Position numbers and translations under genes: made by a program. Positions 16,408 through 24,444 of a stretch of DNA of 64,000 nucleotides are shown here, piece after piece. Origin of the DNA: Streptomyces tardus (lineage in GTDB: Bacteria; Actinomycetota; Actinomycetes; Streptomycetales; Streptomycetaceae); assembly GCF_018101125.2 (NCBI RefSeq), contig NZ_JAELVF020000001.1, positions 4,761,264 through 4,825,263 of the forward strand, written 5' to 3'. The notes under the pieces are model-generated. The model made no database searches. It was not told where the DNA came from and saw only the letters and a list, made by a program, of their open reading frames with translations. Numbering within the stretch: the stretch's first letter is position 1; every line of letters starts with the position of its first letter.

Positions 16408-17232
16408 GTGGCTCTGATCTGGGTGAACGGTGCGCTGCACGACCGCGACAGCGCACGTCTGTCGGTGCTCGACCACGGACTGACCGTCGGCGACGGGGTG
16501 TTCGAGACCCTCAAGGTGCAGGACGGCAGAGCCTTCGCTCTCACCCGTCATCTCGACCGGCTCGCCGTCTCCGCGCGCGGCCTCGGCCTGGAGGCACCCG
16601 ATCTCGGGCTGGTGCGCCACGCCTGCGAGGCGGTGCTGGAGGCCAACCCCGTCGCACACGGCCGGTTGCGGCTGACCTGTACGGCCGGACGCTCGCCGCT
16701 CAGCTCCGAACGCGGCGGTGAGGAGCTCTCGTTGGTCGTCGCCGTCGACCCCTGCGGGCCGGCGGCGCCGAGCACGGCGGCGATCACCGTGCCCTGGGTG
16801 CGCAACGAACGCGGTGCACTCACCGGGCTGAAGACCACCTCGTACGCGGAGAACGTCGTCGCGCTCGCCAGGGCGCACCGGAGCGAGGCGTCCGAGGCGG
16901 TGTTCGCCAACACCGCGGGGCAGCTGTGCGAGGGCACCGGCACCAATGTCTTCGTCGCAGTCGACGGCGAGCTGCACACCCCGCCGCTCGCGGCAGGCCC
17001 GTTGGCCGGCATCACCCGGGCGCTGGTGCTGGAGTGGGTCGGCGCCCACGAGACGGACCTCCCCTTCGACGTGCTCGAACGTGCCGACGAGATCTTCCTG
17101 ACCTCCTCGCTGCGGGACGTCCAGGCCGTGCACCGTCTGGACGGCCGCGATCTGCCGGACGCCCCCGGGCCATTGACAGCGAAGGCGCAGCGCGTCTTCG
17201 CCGAGCGTTCGGCAGCCGACATCGACCCCTGA
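16408..17232 (+). CDS. pabC: Aminodeoxychorismate lyase (class IV aminotransferase fold)
   Basis: A 274-residue PLP enzyme splitting aminodeoxychorismate into p-aminobenzoate and pyruvate. The class IV fold is shown by VNGALHDRDSARLSVLDHG at the start, the PLP lysine in TGLKTTSYAENV and the phosphate-binding ANTAGQLCEGTGTNVF. GAAAGG ahead of the GTG supports the start. It sits 67 bp after pabB. A branched-chain or D-amino acid aminotransferase is the alternative, but the operon favours PabC. Confidence 0.87.
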   Translation: MALIWVNGALHDRDSARLSVLDHGLTVGDGVFETLKVQDGRAFALTRHLDRLAVSARGLGLEAPDLGLVRHACEAVLEANPVAHGRLRLTCTAGRSPLSSERGGEELSLVVAVDPCGPAAPSTAAITVPWVRNERGALTGLKTTSYAENVVALARAHRSEASEAVFANTAGQLCEGTGTNVFVAVDGELHTPPLAAGPLAGITRALVLEWVGAHETDLPFDVLERADEIFLTSSLRDVQAVHRLDGRDLPDAPGPLTAKAQRVFAERSAADIDP

Positions 17233-17386
17233 GCCCACCGCCGGGAACGCCGACCCGTGCGGCCCGCCCCCGGGAGAGTGCTTCCGGCGGCAGCGTGCTC
17301 CCGGGCCCGTCGCCACCGGTCACCGCGTCCGTTCCCGGTCACAGGCGCACTGGGCAGCACCGCCTGCCACTGGTAGAACACTGTCG

Positions 17387-18223
17387 ATGACCACCACACT
17401 CCGACCCGTCGAGCCCGAGCACCTGCTGCGGGACGGCACCCGCTCGCGCTCCTACGACATCTGCGTCAACAGCAGGGTGGTCGGAGGCGTACGGCTGCGC
17501 GCCGAACCGGAGTTGGCCGGTCCGGGCTCGGTGGGGCGGATAGACCGGCTCGCGGTGGAGGAGCCGGACCGCCGCCGCGGACGTGCCACGGTCGCGGCGC
17601 TTGCGGGGGAGGAGGTGCTGCGCGGCTGGGGCTGCCGCCGGATGTGGGTCTCGGTGCCCGCGACGGCCGTCGCGGCACGGCGGTTGGCGCAGGCGCTGGG
17701 CTACCGCGAGACCAACTGCCATCTGACCAAGGCGCTTTGGGCCCCGCCCGAACTGCCGCCCGGAACCACCGTCCGTCCGTTGACGGAGGAGGAGTTCCCG
17801 GCCTGGAGCGCCGCCTCGCACGCGCAGTTCGTCGAGAGCTGCGTCGCTCAGGGCCTGGACCGCGACCACGCCGAGGCGAGATCGCGGTCCGACTTCGCCG
17901 AGCTGCTGCCCGACGGCCCGGCCTCGTCGGACGTGCTGCTGCTCGTCGCCCGTCACCGGGGCCAGGACGTCGGCACTCTCTGGCTGGCCCTGCACGAGCC
18001 GGTGGACCGGGGCGGCTTCGTCTACGCGGTCGCGGTCGCCGAGGAGCACCGCGGCCGAGGGCACGGACGCGCGCTCATGCACATCGCCGAGCGCGAGGTC
18101 CTGGCCGCCGGTGGCAGCCGACTGGCGCTCAACGTCTTCGCCCACAACACCACGGCCCGCGCCCTGTACGACGGGCTCGGGTACGAGCCGATGCTCTCGC
18201 ACTACGCCAAAGCACTGCTCTGA
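17387..18223 (+). CDS. Tandem-domain GNAT acetyltransferase
   Basis: 278 residues with two GNAT folds. The first has the acetyl-CoA motif DRRRGRATVAAL (about residues 62-73). The second has EEHRGRGHGRALM (about 222-234) and ends NTTARALYDGLGYEPM, a typical C-terminal GNAT motif B. The first domain may be degenerate. Mycothiol synthase (MshD) has a comparable tandem layout, but the usual MshD motifs are not clear enough to claim it. The substrate is unknown. Confidence 0.8.
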   Translation: MTTTLRPVEPEHLLRDGTRSRSYDICVNSRVVGGVRLRAEPELAGPGSVGRIDRLAVEEPDRRRGRATVAALAGEEVLRGWGCRRMWVSVPATAVAARRLAQALGYRETNCHLTKALWAPPELPPGTTVRPLTEEEFPAWSAASHAQFVESCVAQGLDRDHAEARSRSDFAELLPDGPASSDVLLLVARHRGQDVGTLWLALHEPVDRGGFVYAVAVAEEHRGRGHGRALMHIAEREVLAAGGSRLALNVFAHNTTARALYDGLGYEPMLSHYAKALL

Positions 18224-18338
18224 GATCCGCGCGGCACGGCCCCACGGGGGCGCCGCGCACCACACGCTCGACGCGCTCCGCCCGCGGTACCCGCTCACCC
18301 GGCTCCGCACGTCGAGCGCGAGATCAGCGGCAGCAGCT

Positions 18339-18358
18339 CCGGCAGCCGCGGCTGCCGG
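18339..18358. terminator. 20-bp perfect palindrome between convergent genes
   Basis: CCGGCAGCCGCGGCTGCCGG is self-complementary and directly abuts the stop of the leftward DsbA gene. It can terminate in both directions. Confidence 0.7.
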
Positions 18359-18865
18359 TCAGGAGCCGTCGGCGGCGTCCACCAACTCGCCGATGCGCTC
18401 GCGCAGCCCTTCCTGGCTCTTCCCACCGTCCAGCCGCTGCCCGCCGATCACATAGGTCGGCGTACCGGTGATCCCCAGCGCCTTGCCCTCGGCCTGGTCG
18501 GCGTCGACCGCCAGCAGATGGCGTCCGTCGAACAACGCGCTCTCCACCTCGTCCGCGTCGAGTCCCGACTCCCGTGCCAGCTCCACCAGGAGCGTCTCGC
18601 CGCGCTCGCCCAACTCCGCCGTGCGTGCCAGCAGTTCCCGGACGTAGCCCTCACCGCCGCCCTGCGCGTACGCCTCCTCCGCGGCCTGGGCGGCGGCGTA
18701 GGCGTACTTGTGCTTCGGCAGCGGGAAGTGCCGCAGCCGAATCTCCAGGCTGTCGCCGTACCGCTCCCGCAGGGCGTCGACATCGCCCTGAGCCGTGTGG
18801 CAGTCCGAACACTGAAGATCGAACCAGGTCTCGAGTACGGCGCGCGGCCCGCTGTCGTTGTCCAT
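18359..18865 (-). CDS. DsbA family (FrnE-like) thioredoxin-fold oxidoreductase
   Basis: 168 residues. An active-site pair C19-S-D-C22 follows the first beta strand (LETWFDLQCSDC), there is a helical insertion, and a cis-Pro loop TGTPTYVIGG sits near 138-147. There is no signal peptide, so it is probably cytoplasmic. FrnE-like DsbA proteins handle disulfides or act in 2-hydroxychromene-type isomerisation. It stands alone on the minus strand. The substrate is unknown. Confidence 0.85.
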   Translation of the reverse strand: MDNDSGPRAVLETWFDLQCSDCHTAQGDVDALRERYGDSLEIRLRHFPLPKHKYAYAAAQAAEEAYAQGGGEGYVRELLARTAELGERGETLLVELARESGLDADEVESALFDGRHLLAVDADQAEGKALGITGTPTYVIGGQRLDGGKSQEGLRERIGELVDAADGS

Positions 18866-19104
18866 GCGCCCAGTCTCCCAGCCCTTCGCGCCCGTCCGGT
18901 CCCCGTGTCCGACCTCGCCCGACCCCGTCCCCGCGTACCGCGGACTTCCGTACTCGGACGTGTCTGCGCGCTGTGCCCGGCAGCGGGACCTGTGCCCGTT
19001 CGGCCGGCCGTGCTCGGCCCCGCGGAGGAGGAACCCCGGGGATGACCCTGAAGTTTTCCCCCGCGGCTTGGCATCCGCCCCCGGTGGGAAGGCAGGATGG
19101 AGAC

Positions 19105-19575
19105 ATGCTGACCGTGACCGTGTGTGCCGCACTCTCCGCGGCGGGGCTGGCCGTCTCGTTCCTGACGGCCTACCGCCGCCGCTTCGTCGCCGCCACCCGG
19201 CTGGCGGCCCTGTCCCTGGTGCCCATCGGCCTGGCGATGGCCGGCCTGATCGGGCTCGGCGGAAAGATCGTCCGGGCGTTCTCCTCCTGGGCGGCCGATC
19301 TGGTGTTCAAGCCGACGGTGTGGGCCGGCTTCGCCGTGCTCGCGCTGGCCGTGGTGCTCTATCTCATCGCGCGCTTCGCCCAGGCACGGTCCGCCGGCGC
19401 TCCCGCGCCGGCGGCGGAGCCCGGCGCGTCCGCGCCCGCCGGCCGTCAGTCCGCGCCCGCACCGACCGCCGCACCGCCGGCTGTGCGTTCGGGCCGGGGC
19501 AAGGCTCCTGCGCAGCAGTCGGGCACCGAGGACTTCAGCGATATCGAGGCGATCCTCAAGAAGCACGGAATCTGA
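19105..19575 (+). CDS. Small integral membrane protein, conserved, unknown function
   Basis: 156 residues. Three hydrophobic segments (about 2-20, 32-55, 70-92) are followed by a Pro/Ala-rich cytoplasmic linker (95-135) and a conserved acidic tail TEDFSDIEAILKKHGI. GCAGGA upstream supports the ATG. Homologues in Streptomyces are sometimes labelled cellulose synthase, but there is no glycosyltransferase domain here, so that name should not be used. Confidence 0.8.
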   Translation: MLTVTVCAALSAAGLAVSFLTAYRRRFVAATRLAALSLVPIGLAMAGLIGLGGKIVRAFSSWAADLVFKPTVWAGFAVLALAVVLYLIARFAQARSAGAPAPAAEPGASAPAGRQSAPAPTAAPPAVRSGRGKAPAQQSGTEDFSDIEAILKKHGI

Positions 19576-19643
19576 CGAACTCCGTTGTGTGCCGGGCGTG
19601 TTGAGCGCGCGGCACGGTCGGCCTGCGCGATCATCGCGGCGAG

Positions 19644-19829
19644 ATGCAGCACTACCCCGCGGACCAGCTTCCGCCAGCACAAGACGAGTCGGACACCTCC
19701 TCGCAGCCCGGGGCACCGGAGCCCAGAGGTTGTCTCTACGCACTCTCCCAGCCGCCGCTGATGCTCTTCCTGGCATTCATCGGCCTGCTGTTCCTCCTTG
19801 CCGCGATGCACGACCTCTTCCTCTTGTGA
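19644..19829 (+). CDS. Small single-pass membrane protein
   Basis: 61 residues. A Pro/Ser/Asp-rich N-terminal 30 residues is followed by one transmembrane helix (about 38-58, PLMLFLAFIGLLFLLAAM) ending in DLFLL. It lies 68 bp after the previous membrane protein gene and is possibly cotranscribed. The stop lies inside the first copy of a 9-bp tandem repeat. The family is not recognised. Confidence 0.65.
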   Translation: MQHYPADQLPPAQDESDTSSQPGAPEPRGCLYALSQPPLMLFLAFIGLLFLLAAMHDLFLL

Positions 19830-19849
19830 GGCTTGTGAGGCTTGTGAGG
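19823..19849. repeat. CTTGTGAGG repeated three times
   Basis: Perfect 9-bp triplication (19823-19831, 19832-19840, 19841-19849) covering the stop codon of the small membrane protein gene. Confidence 0.95.
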
Positions 19850-19932
19850 CGCCTTCCCGCGATGGAGGGGCTCGAGCCGGGAGCGGGCGCGGCGGTACGG
19901 CCGGCGGCGGCCCTGACACCGGCCGAGCGCTG

Positions 19933-20520
19933 TCAGGGCTTCGCGCCTTCGCCCGTCCCGGCGTTCTCCGCGGACTCGCGGCGGCGCGCACGGTACGCGG
20001 CCACGTGCAGTCGGTTGCCGCAGGTGCGACTCGAGCAGTAGCGGCGCGAGCGGTTGCGGGAGAGGTCGATGAACGCGCGGCGGCAGTCGGGCGCGCCGCA
20101 GCGGCGCAGCCGCTCGCGCTCGCCGCCCACCAGCAGGAAACCGAGCGCCATCCCTCCGTCGGCGGCGAGGTGGTCCGCGACGCCCGAGTCCGGCGCGAAG
20201 TAGTGCACGTGCCAGTCGTAGCCGTCGTGGTCCGTGAGCTGCGGAGTCGTACCGGCCCGGGCGACGAGTGCGTTGACGAGCCCGGCGGCGGTGCGGTCGT
20301 CCGGCGCGGCGATGATCCGCAGGAAGTCCTCGCGGACCTCGCGGACCGCGAGGAGGTCGGCTTCGCAGAGCCGGTCGACGCCGCTGATGCTGTTGCGCCG
20401 CACGAACTCGCGCAGCGCGCTCAGGTCGGGCAGCCCCTCCGGTACATCCTGGTCGGGCGCGGTGTTCAGCAGGTCGACGACACCGTCGAGGGCGAACCTG
20501 GTGTCGTGGTTGATCAGCAC
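19933..20520 (-). CDS. CGNR zinc-finger (ABATE domain) probable transcriptional regulator
   Basis: 195 residues. The N-terminal ABATE domain (about 1-140, start INHDTRFALDGVVDLLNT) precedes a CGNR zinc finger (about 140-180): RCGAPDCRRAF, then YCSSRTCGNR, giving the four zinc cysteines. Such proteins are putative stress regulators binding DNA through the zinc finger. The GTG start has CTGGAG upstream. Its neighbour ssgB is on the same strand further upstream, separated by about 220 bp with a hairpin, so they are probably separate units. Confidence 0.87.
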   Translation of the reverse strand: MLINHDTRFALDGVVDLLNTAPDQDVPEGLPDLSALREFVRRNSISGVDRLCEADLLAVREVREDFLRIIAAPDDRTAAGLVNALVARAGTTPQLTDHDGYDWHVHYFAPDSGVADHLAADGGMALGFLLVGGERERLRRCGAPDCRRAFIDLSRNRSRRYCSSRTCGNRLHVAAYRARRRESAENAGTGEGAKP

Positions 20521-20600
20521 GGTGTCGCTCCAGGCCGGTGGGAATGCTCGGTTCCAGTGGGTGCTCGCTGACCGAGGACTCTATCGGCTGCACAGAGCAA

Positions 20601-20630
20601 GGCCGCCGCCACGGTGATGTGGCGACGGCC
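20601..20630 (-). terminator. Terminator downstream of ssgB
   Basis: A 12-bp stem with one mismatch (GGCCGCCGCCAC against GTGGCGACGGCC), loop GGTGAT. Confidence 0.7.
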
Positions 20631-20741
20631 TGCCCGGTCGGGCGACGTCTGTCGTCGCTTCGGGGTGGTTCCCACCGGACCCGTGCCATCGCCCCGAGTC
20701 GGACGGCACGAGCGGTGGGGTCTTGGGTTGTCCCGGTTGCC

Positions 20742-21155
20742 TCAGCTCTCCGCGAGGATGTGGGAGAGCTCCGTATCGAGATCGAAGTGGCGGTGCTCGG
20801 TGCCCGGGGGCACCGCTGCGTCGGTCCGCTTGAGGAAGGACTCCAGCGCGCGGGCGGGAGCCTCGAGCAGTGCTTCGCCCTCGGGTGAGCTGAGGGCGAT
20901 GCAGACGACACCCTGCCCGTGGCTCCGGGAGGGCCAGACACGTACGTCGCCGGTGCCAGTGGGCCTGTGCAGCCCCTCGGCGAGCAGGTCGCGGGCGAAG
21001 ACCCACTCGACTGTCTCTTCGGCACCGGTGTGGAAGGTGGCATGCACCGCGTAGGGGTCGGCCGTGTCATACCGCAGACCCGCAGGGACGGGAAGGGAGG
21101 ACTCGCTCGATACAACGAGGCGCAGGTGCAGCTCGCAGCTGACCGTGGTGTTCAT
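20742..21155 (-). CDS. ssgB: Sporulation-specific cell division activator SsgB
   Basis: A 137-residue SsgA-like protein. I recognise the sequence as SsgB (start MNTTVSCELHLRLV, end ELSHILAES), which is nearly invariant in streptomycetes. SsgB, placed by SsgA, recruits FtsZ to future septum sites in aerial hyphae and so starts sporulation division. It is standalone, with a terminator downstream. In S. coelicolor ssgB is reported to depend on sigma-H, and a matching GTTT-N16-TGGCAT promoter-like pair lies upstream (21240 down to 21215). No strong Shine-Dalgarno sits at normal spacing. Confidence 0.96.
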   Translation of the reverse strand: MNTTVSCELHLRLVVSSESSLPVPAGLRYDTADPYAVHATFHTGAEETVEWVFARDLLAEGLHRPTGTGDVRVWPSRSHGQGVVCIALSSPEGEALLEAPARALESFLKRTDAAVPPGTEHRHFDLDTELSHILAES

Positions 21156-21214
21156 AAGCGCCAGGGCCTTTCGCTCAGTGTGCGCTCGGGGATTCGCACG
21201 TCGGCGAAATCGAC

Positions 21215-21240
21215 ATGCCACTTACCAGACGGTTGTAAAC
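21215..21240 (-). promoter_or_regulatory. Candidate sigma-H-type promoter of ssgB
   Basis: On the minus strand GTTT (21240-21237), 16 bp spacer, TGGCAT (21220-21215). It resembles the stress sigma factor consensus GTTT-N14-16-GGGTAT, with two -10 mismatches, and lies 60 bp upstream of the start. The surrounding DNA (21220-21360) is distinctly AT-richer than the rest of the window. Confidence 0.45.
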
Positions 21241-21430
21241 CCCTCCGCCGGATATCGGGCTGTTTCAGACGAAGGGCAAGCCGATTGGGTGTTTATGACG
21301 TGCGTACCTAGAGGTGATGAAAGTCGCTTTTGCGCCGTGGTGTGAACGCGTCAAGATTCTGACTCCGGGCCACCGGTGAGCACCTGGTCACCCGGGGGTG
21401 TCGTGGTGGGGTAGCCTCATGCCGAGCAGA

Positions 21431-21502
21431 GGGCGATTGGCTCAGCGGAAGAGCGCTTCGTTCACACCGAAGAGGTCACTGGTTCGAACCCAGTATCGCC
21501 CA
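21431..21502 (+). tRNA. tRNA-Val (CAC)
   Basis: 72 nt. Acceptor GGGCGAT/ATCGCCC with discriminator A, D arm GGCTCAGCGGAAGAGC, anticodon CAC (21473-21475), T arm TGGTTCGAACCCA. A TAGCCT (21412-21417) may be its -10. A strong terminator follows. Confidence 0.97.
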
Positions 21503-21508
21503 CCCCCG

Positions 21509-21542
21509 GAAGGCCGGTCAGTCGGAGGACTGACCGGCCTTC
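21509..21542 (+). terminator. Terminator after tRNA-Val(CAC)
   Basis: A 15-bp stem 21509-21523 with 21528-21542, loop GGAG, seven bases after the tRNA end. Confidence 0.9.
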
Positions 21543-21666
21543 GTCGTGTGCGCCGTGGCTCCCGGTCGCCCGGGGAACTGCTTCGCGTCCACCGCTCGCG
21601 GCTCGGTACGATTCCTGCGGCGGTCGGCACTCGCCGCCGCTTCCCCGGCGAAACAGGAGAGATCCG

Positions 21667-23646
21667 GTGTCAGACGTGCGTGTGGCCGTTCAACGCGATT
21701 CCGAGCGGGAAGAGCGCGTGGTCACCACGGGCACGAGCGCCGCCGCACTCTTCGAGGGGGAGCGGAGCGTCGTGGCCGCCCGAGTCGCCGGAGAGCTGAA
21801 GGACCTCGCCTACGAGCTCGCCGACGGCGACGAGGTCGAGCCGGTCGAGATGTCCAGCCCCGACGGGCTGGACATCCTGCGCCACTCCGCGGCGCACGTG
21901 ATGGCGCAGGCCGTGCAGGAGCTCTACCCGGAGGCCAAGCTCGGCATCGGCCCGCCCATCAAGGACGGTTTCTACTACGACTTCGACGTGGCGGAGGCGT
22001 TCCACCCCGACGACCTCAAGCGCATCGAGAAGAAGATGCAGGAGATCATCAAGCGGGGCCAGCGCTTCTCCCGCCGGGTCACCACCGACGAGGACGCGCG
22101 CGCGGAGCTGGCCGACGAGCCGTACAAGCTCGAGCTGATCGGGCTCAAGGGCTCTGCCGCCGAGGCTGCGGACGGCGCCTCCGCCGAGGTGGGTGCCGGC
22201 GAGCTGACCATCTACGACAACATCGACGCCAAGAGCGGCGAGCTGTGCTGGAAGGACCTCTGCCGAGGCCCGCACCTGCCGACCACCCGGCTCATCCCGG
22301 CCGTCAAGCTGATGCGCTCGGCAGCCGCGTACTGGCGCGGCAGCGAGAAGAACAAGCAGCTCCAGCGGATCTACGGCACCGCCTGGCCCACCAAGGACGA
22401 GCTCAAGGCGCACCTGGAGTTCCTGGCCGAGGCCGAAAAGCGCGACCACCGCAGGCTCGGCACCGAGCTCGACCTCTTCTCCATCCCCGAGGAGATCGGT
22501 TCCGGGCTGGCCGTCTTCCACCCCCGCGGCGGTGTGATCCGCCGGGTGATGGAGGACTACTCGCGGCGGCGGCACGAGGAGTCGGACTACGAGTTCGTCT
22601 ACACGCCGCACGCCACCAAGGGCACCCTCTTCGAGAAGTCCGGGCACCTGGACTGGTACGCCGACGGCATGTACCCGCCCATGCAGCTGGACGAGGGCCA
22701 GGACTACTACCTCAAGCCCATGAACTGCCCGATGCACCACCTGATCTTCGACGCTCGAGGCCGCTCCTACCGCGAACTGCCGCTGCGGCTCTTCGAGTTC
22801 GGCACGGTCTACCGTTACGAGAAGTCGGGTGTGGTGCACGGGCTGACCCGTGCCCGCGGCTTCACGCAGGACGACGCGCACATCTACTGCTCGCGCGAGC
22901 AGATGGCCGACGAGCTGGATTCGCTGCTCACCTTCGTGCTCAACCTGCTGCGCGACTACGGGCTCGACGACTTCTACCTCGAGCTGTCCACCAAGGACCC
23001 GGAGAAGTTCGTCGGCTCCGACGAGGTCTGGGAAGAGTCCACCGAGGCGCTTCGCCAGGCTGCCCAGAAGCAGGGTCTGGAGCTGGTGCTGGACCCGGCC
23101 GGTGCCGCCTTCTACGGTCCGAAGATCTCCGTCCAGGCCAAGGACGCCATCGGCCGCACCTGGCAGATGTCCACGATCCAGGTGGACTTCAACATGCCCG
23201 AGCGCTTCGACCTGGAGTACACCGCCGCCGACGGCTCCCGCCAGCGGCCCGTGGTGATCCACCGTGCGCTCTTCGGCTCGATCGAGCGGTTTTTCGCCGT
23301 GCTGCTGGAGCACTACGCGGGCGTCTTCCCGCCGTGGCTCGCCCCGGTCCAGGCGACCGGCATCCCGATCGGCGACGACCACGTCCCCTACCTGCGCGAG
23401 TTCGCCGCACAGGCGCGGACCGAAGGGCTGCGCGTCGAGGTGGACGCCTCCTCGGACCGGATGCAGAAGAAGATCCGCAACGCCCAGAAGGCCAAGGTGC
23501 CCTTCATGGTCATCGCCGGTGACGACGACGTCGCCGCAGGGGCCGTCAGCTTCCGCTACCGCGACGGCTCCCAGAAGAACGGGATCCCGCGCGAGGAGGC
23601 GCTGGCGGAGATCCGTACCGCGGTCCGGGACCGCGTGCAGATCTGA
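21667..23646 (+). CDS. thrS: Threonyl-tRNA synthetase
   Basis: A 659-residue class II synthetase charging tRNA-Thr. Domain order is TGS (about 1-70), the editing domain with HSAAH and C-x3-H (CRGPH), the catalytic core with zinc-site residues (MNCPMHH; HGLTRARGFTQDDAH), and a C-terminal anticodon-binding domain (about 555-659). The GTG start is supported by AGGAGA 11 bases upstream. A -10-like TACGAT lies at 21607-21612. No T-box leader is visible, as expected in actinomycetes for this gene. Confidence 0.97.
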   Translation: MSDVRVAVQRDSEREERVVTTGTSAAALFEGERSVVAARVAGELKDLAYELADGDEVEPVEMSSPDGLDILRHSAAHVMAQAVQELYPEAKLGIGPPIKDGFYYDFDVAEAFHPDDLKRIEKKMQEIIKRGQRFSRRVTTDEDARAELADEPYKLELIGLKGSAAEAADGASAEVGAGELTIYDNIDAKSGELCWKDLCRGPHLPTTRLIPAVKLMRSAAAYWRGSEKNKQLQRIYGTAWPTKDELKAHLEFLAEAEKRDHRRLGTELDLFSIPEEIGSGLAVFHPRGGVIRRVMEDYSRRRHEESDYEFVYTPHATKGTLFEKSGHLDWYADGMYPPMQLDEGQDYYLKPMNCPMHHLIFDARGRSYRELPLRLFEFGTVYRYEKSGVVHGLTRARGFTQDDAHIYCSREQMADELDSLLTFVLNLLRDYGLDDFYLELSTKDPEKFVGSDEVWEESTEALRQAAQKQGLELVLDPAGAAFYGPKISVQAKDAIGRTWQMSTIQVDFNMPERFDLEYTAADGSRQRPVVIHRALFGSIERFFAVLLEHYAGVFPPWLAPVQATGIPIGDDHVPYLREFAAQARTEGLRVEVDASSDRMQKKIRNAQKAKVPFMVIAGDDDVAAGAVSFRYRDGSQKNGIPREEALAEIRTAVRDRVQI

Positions 23647-23685
23647 CCCGACCGCGCCACGAGGACGCGGACACAAGCAGGTTCA

Positions 23686-23723
23686 CCGGCAGGCCCGGGG
23701 GCAACGACCCCCGGGCCTGCCGG
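23686..23723 (+). terminator. Terminator after thrS
   Basis: A perfect 16-bp stem (23686-23701 with 23708-23723), loop CAACGA. Confidence 0.85.
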
Positions 23724-23737
23724 CGCAACCGACGCCA

Positions 23738-23743
23738 TATGCT
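23738..23743 (+). promoter_or_regulatory. -10 box for leaderless HIT gene
   Basis: TATGCT fits TAnnnT, exactly seven bases before the ATG at 23751, the spacing seen at Streptomyces leaderless promoters. It overlaps the alternative upstream ATG (23739). Confidence 0.5.
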
Positions 23744-23750
23744 GGCCGAC

Positions 23751-24299
23751 ATGACCAGCGAGCCGGAGCAGCAGATCGGAGTGGGGACACCGGACGCGTT
23801 CCAGCGCCTGTGGACTCCCCACCGCATGGCGTACATCCAGGGCGAGAACAAACCCACCGGCTCCGCGCCGGGAGACGGCTGCCCCTTCTGCGCCATTCCC
23901 GAACGCGACGACGAGGACGGGCTGGTCATCGCCCGCGGGCGGCACGTCTACGCGGTGCTGAACCTCTACCCGTACAACGGCGGCCATCTGATGGTGGTGC
24001 CCTTCCGGCACGTCGCCGACTACACCGAGCTGGACGCGGGAGAGACCGCGGAGCTCGCCGACTTCACCAAGCGGGCCATGACCGCGCTGCGGGCCGCCTC
24101 GGGCGCGCACGGCTTCAACATCGGGATGAACCAGGGCACGGTCGCCGGCGCCGGAATCGCCGCCCACCTCCACCAGCACCTGGTGCCGCGCTGGGGCGGG
24201 GACACCAACTTCATGCCGGTCGTCGGGCACACGAAGATCCTGCCGCAGCTGCTCGCCGACACCCGTCGGCTCATCGCCGGGGCCTGGCCGACCGACTGA
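23751..24299 (+). CDS. HIT family nucleotide-binding hydrolase
   Basis: 182 residues. The histidine triad is HLHQHLV (about residues 142-148), with the N-terminal metal-type CPFCAIP and the fold motif LNLYPYNGGHLMVVP. This is the Ap4A phosphorylase-like branch, hydrolysing or phosphorolysing dinucleoside polyphosphates. I chose the ATG with a leaderless -10 seven bases upstream; an in-frame ATG twelve bases earlier would add four residues. There is a terminator before and after, so it is monocistronic. Confidence 0.87.
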   Translation: MTSEPEQQIGVGTPDAFQRLWTPHRMAYIQGENKPTGSAPGDGCPFCAIPERDDEDGLVIARGRHVYAVLNLYPYNGGHLMVVPFRHVADYTELDAGETAELADFTKRAMTALRAASGAHGFNIGMNQGTVAGAGIAAHLHQHLVPRWGGDTNFMPVVGHTKILPQLLADTRRLIAGAWPTD

Positions 24300-24318
24300 G
24301 GCCGGCCGACTGAGCCTG

Positions 24319-24384
24319 CGAAACGTCGGAAGCCGCTGTCGGGAGGGAAGTTCACTTCTCCCGGCAGCGGCTTCCGACGTTTCG
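24319..24384. terminator. 27-bp-stem bidirectional terminator
   Basis: 24319-24345 pairs with 24358-24384 over 27 positions with a single G-U wobble, loop of 12 nt. It lies between convergent genes. Confidence 0.9.
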
Positions 24385-24444
24385 TGCCGTCCGCGCCCGG
24401 CGCGGACGGCACGAAGAACCCGCTCCAGCGGTGCGGCGGGAAGA

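Noticed and set aside
17387..18223. Mycothiol synthase MshD
   Set aside because: The tandem GNAT layout is similar, but the sequence does not show enough recognisable MshD signature and no mycothiol gene is nearby.
18359..18865. Secreted DsbA partner of the VKOR protein
   Set aside because: No signal peptide or membrane anchor, and the gene is 29 kb away.
19105..19575. Cellulose synthase
   Set aside because: That label is sometimes attached to homologues, but the protein has only three membrane segments and no glycosyltransferase motifs.
21431..21502. tRNA-Val(CAC) as an integration site
   Set aside because: No integrase, no direct repeat of the tRNA 3' end nearby, and flanking genes are core.
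21543..21666. T-box leader for thrS
   Set aside because: No T-box sequence or specifier stem is visible, and the gap is only 124 bp after the tRNA terminator.
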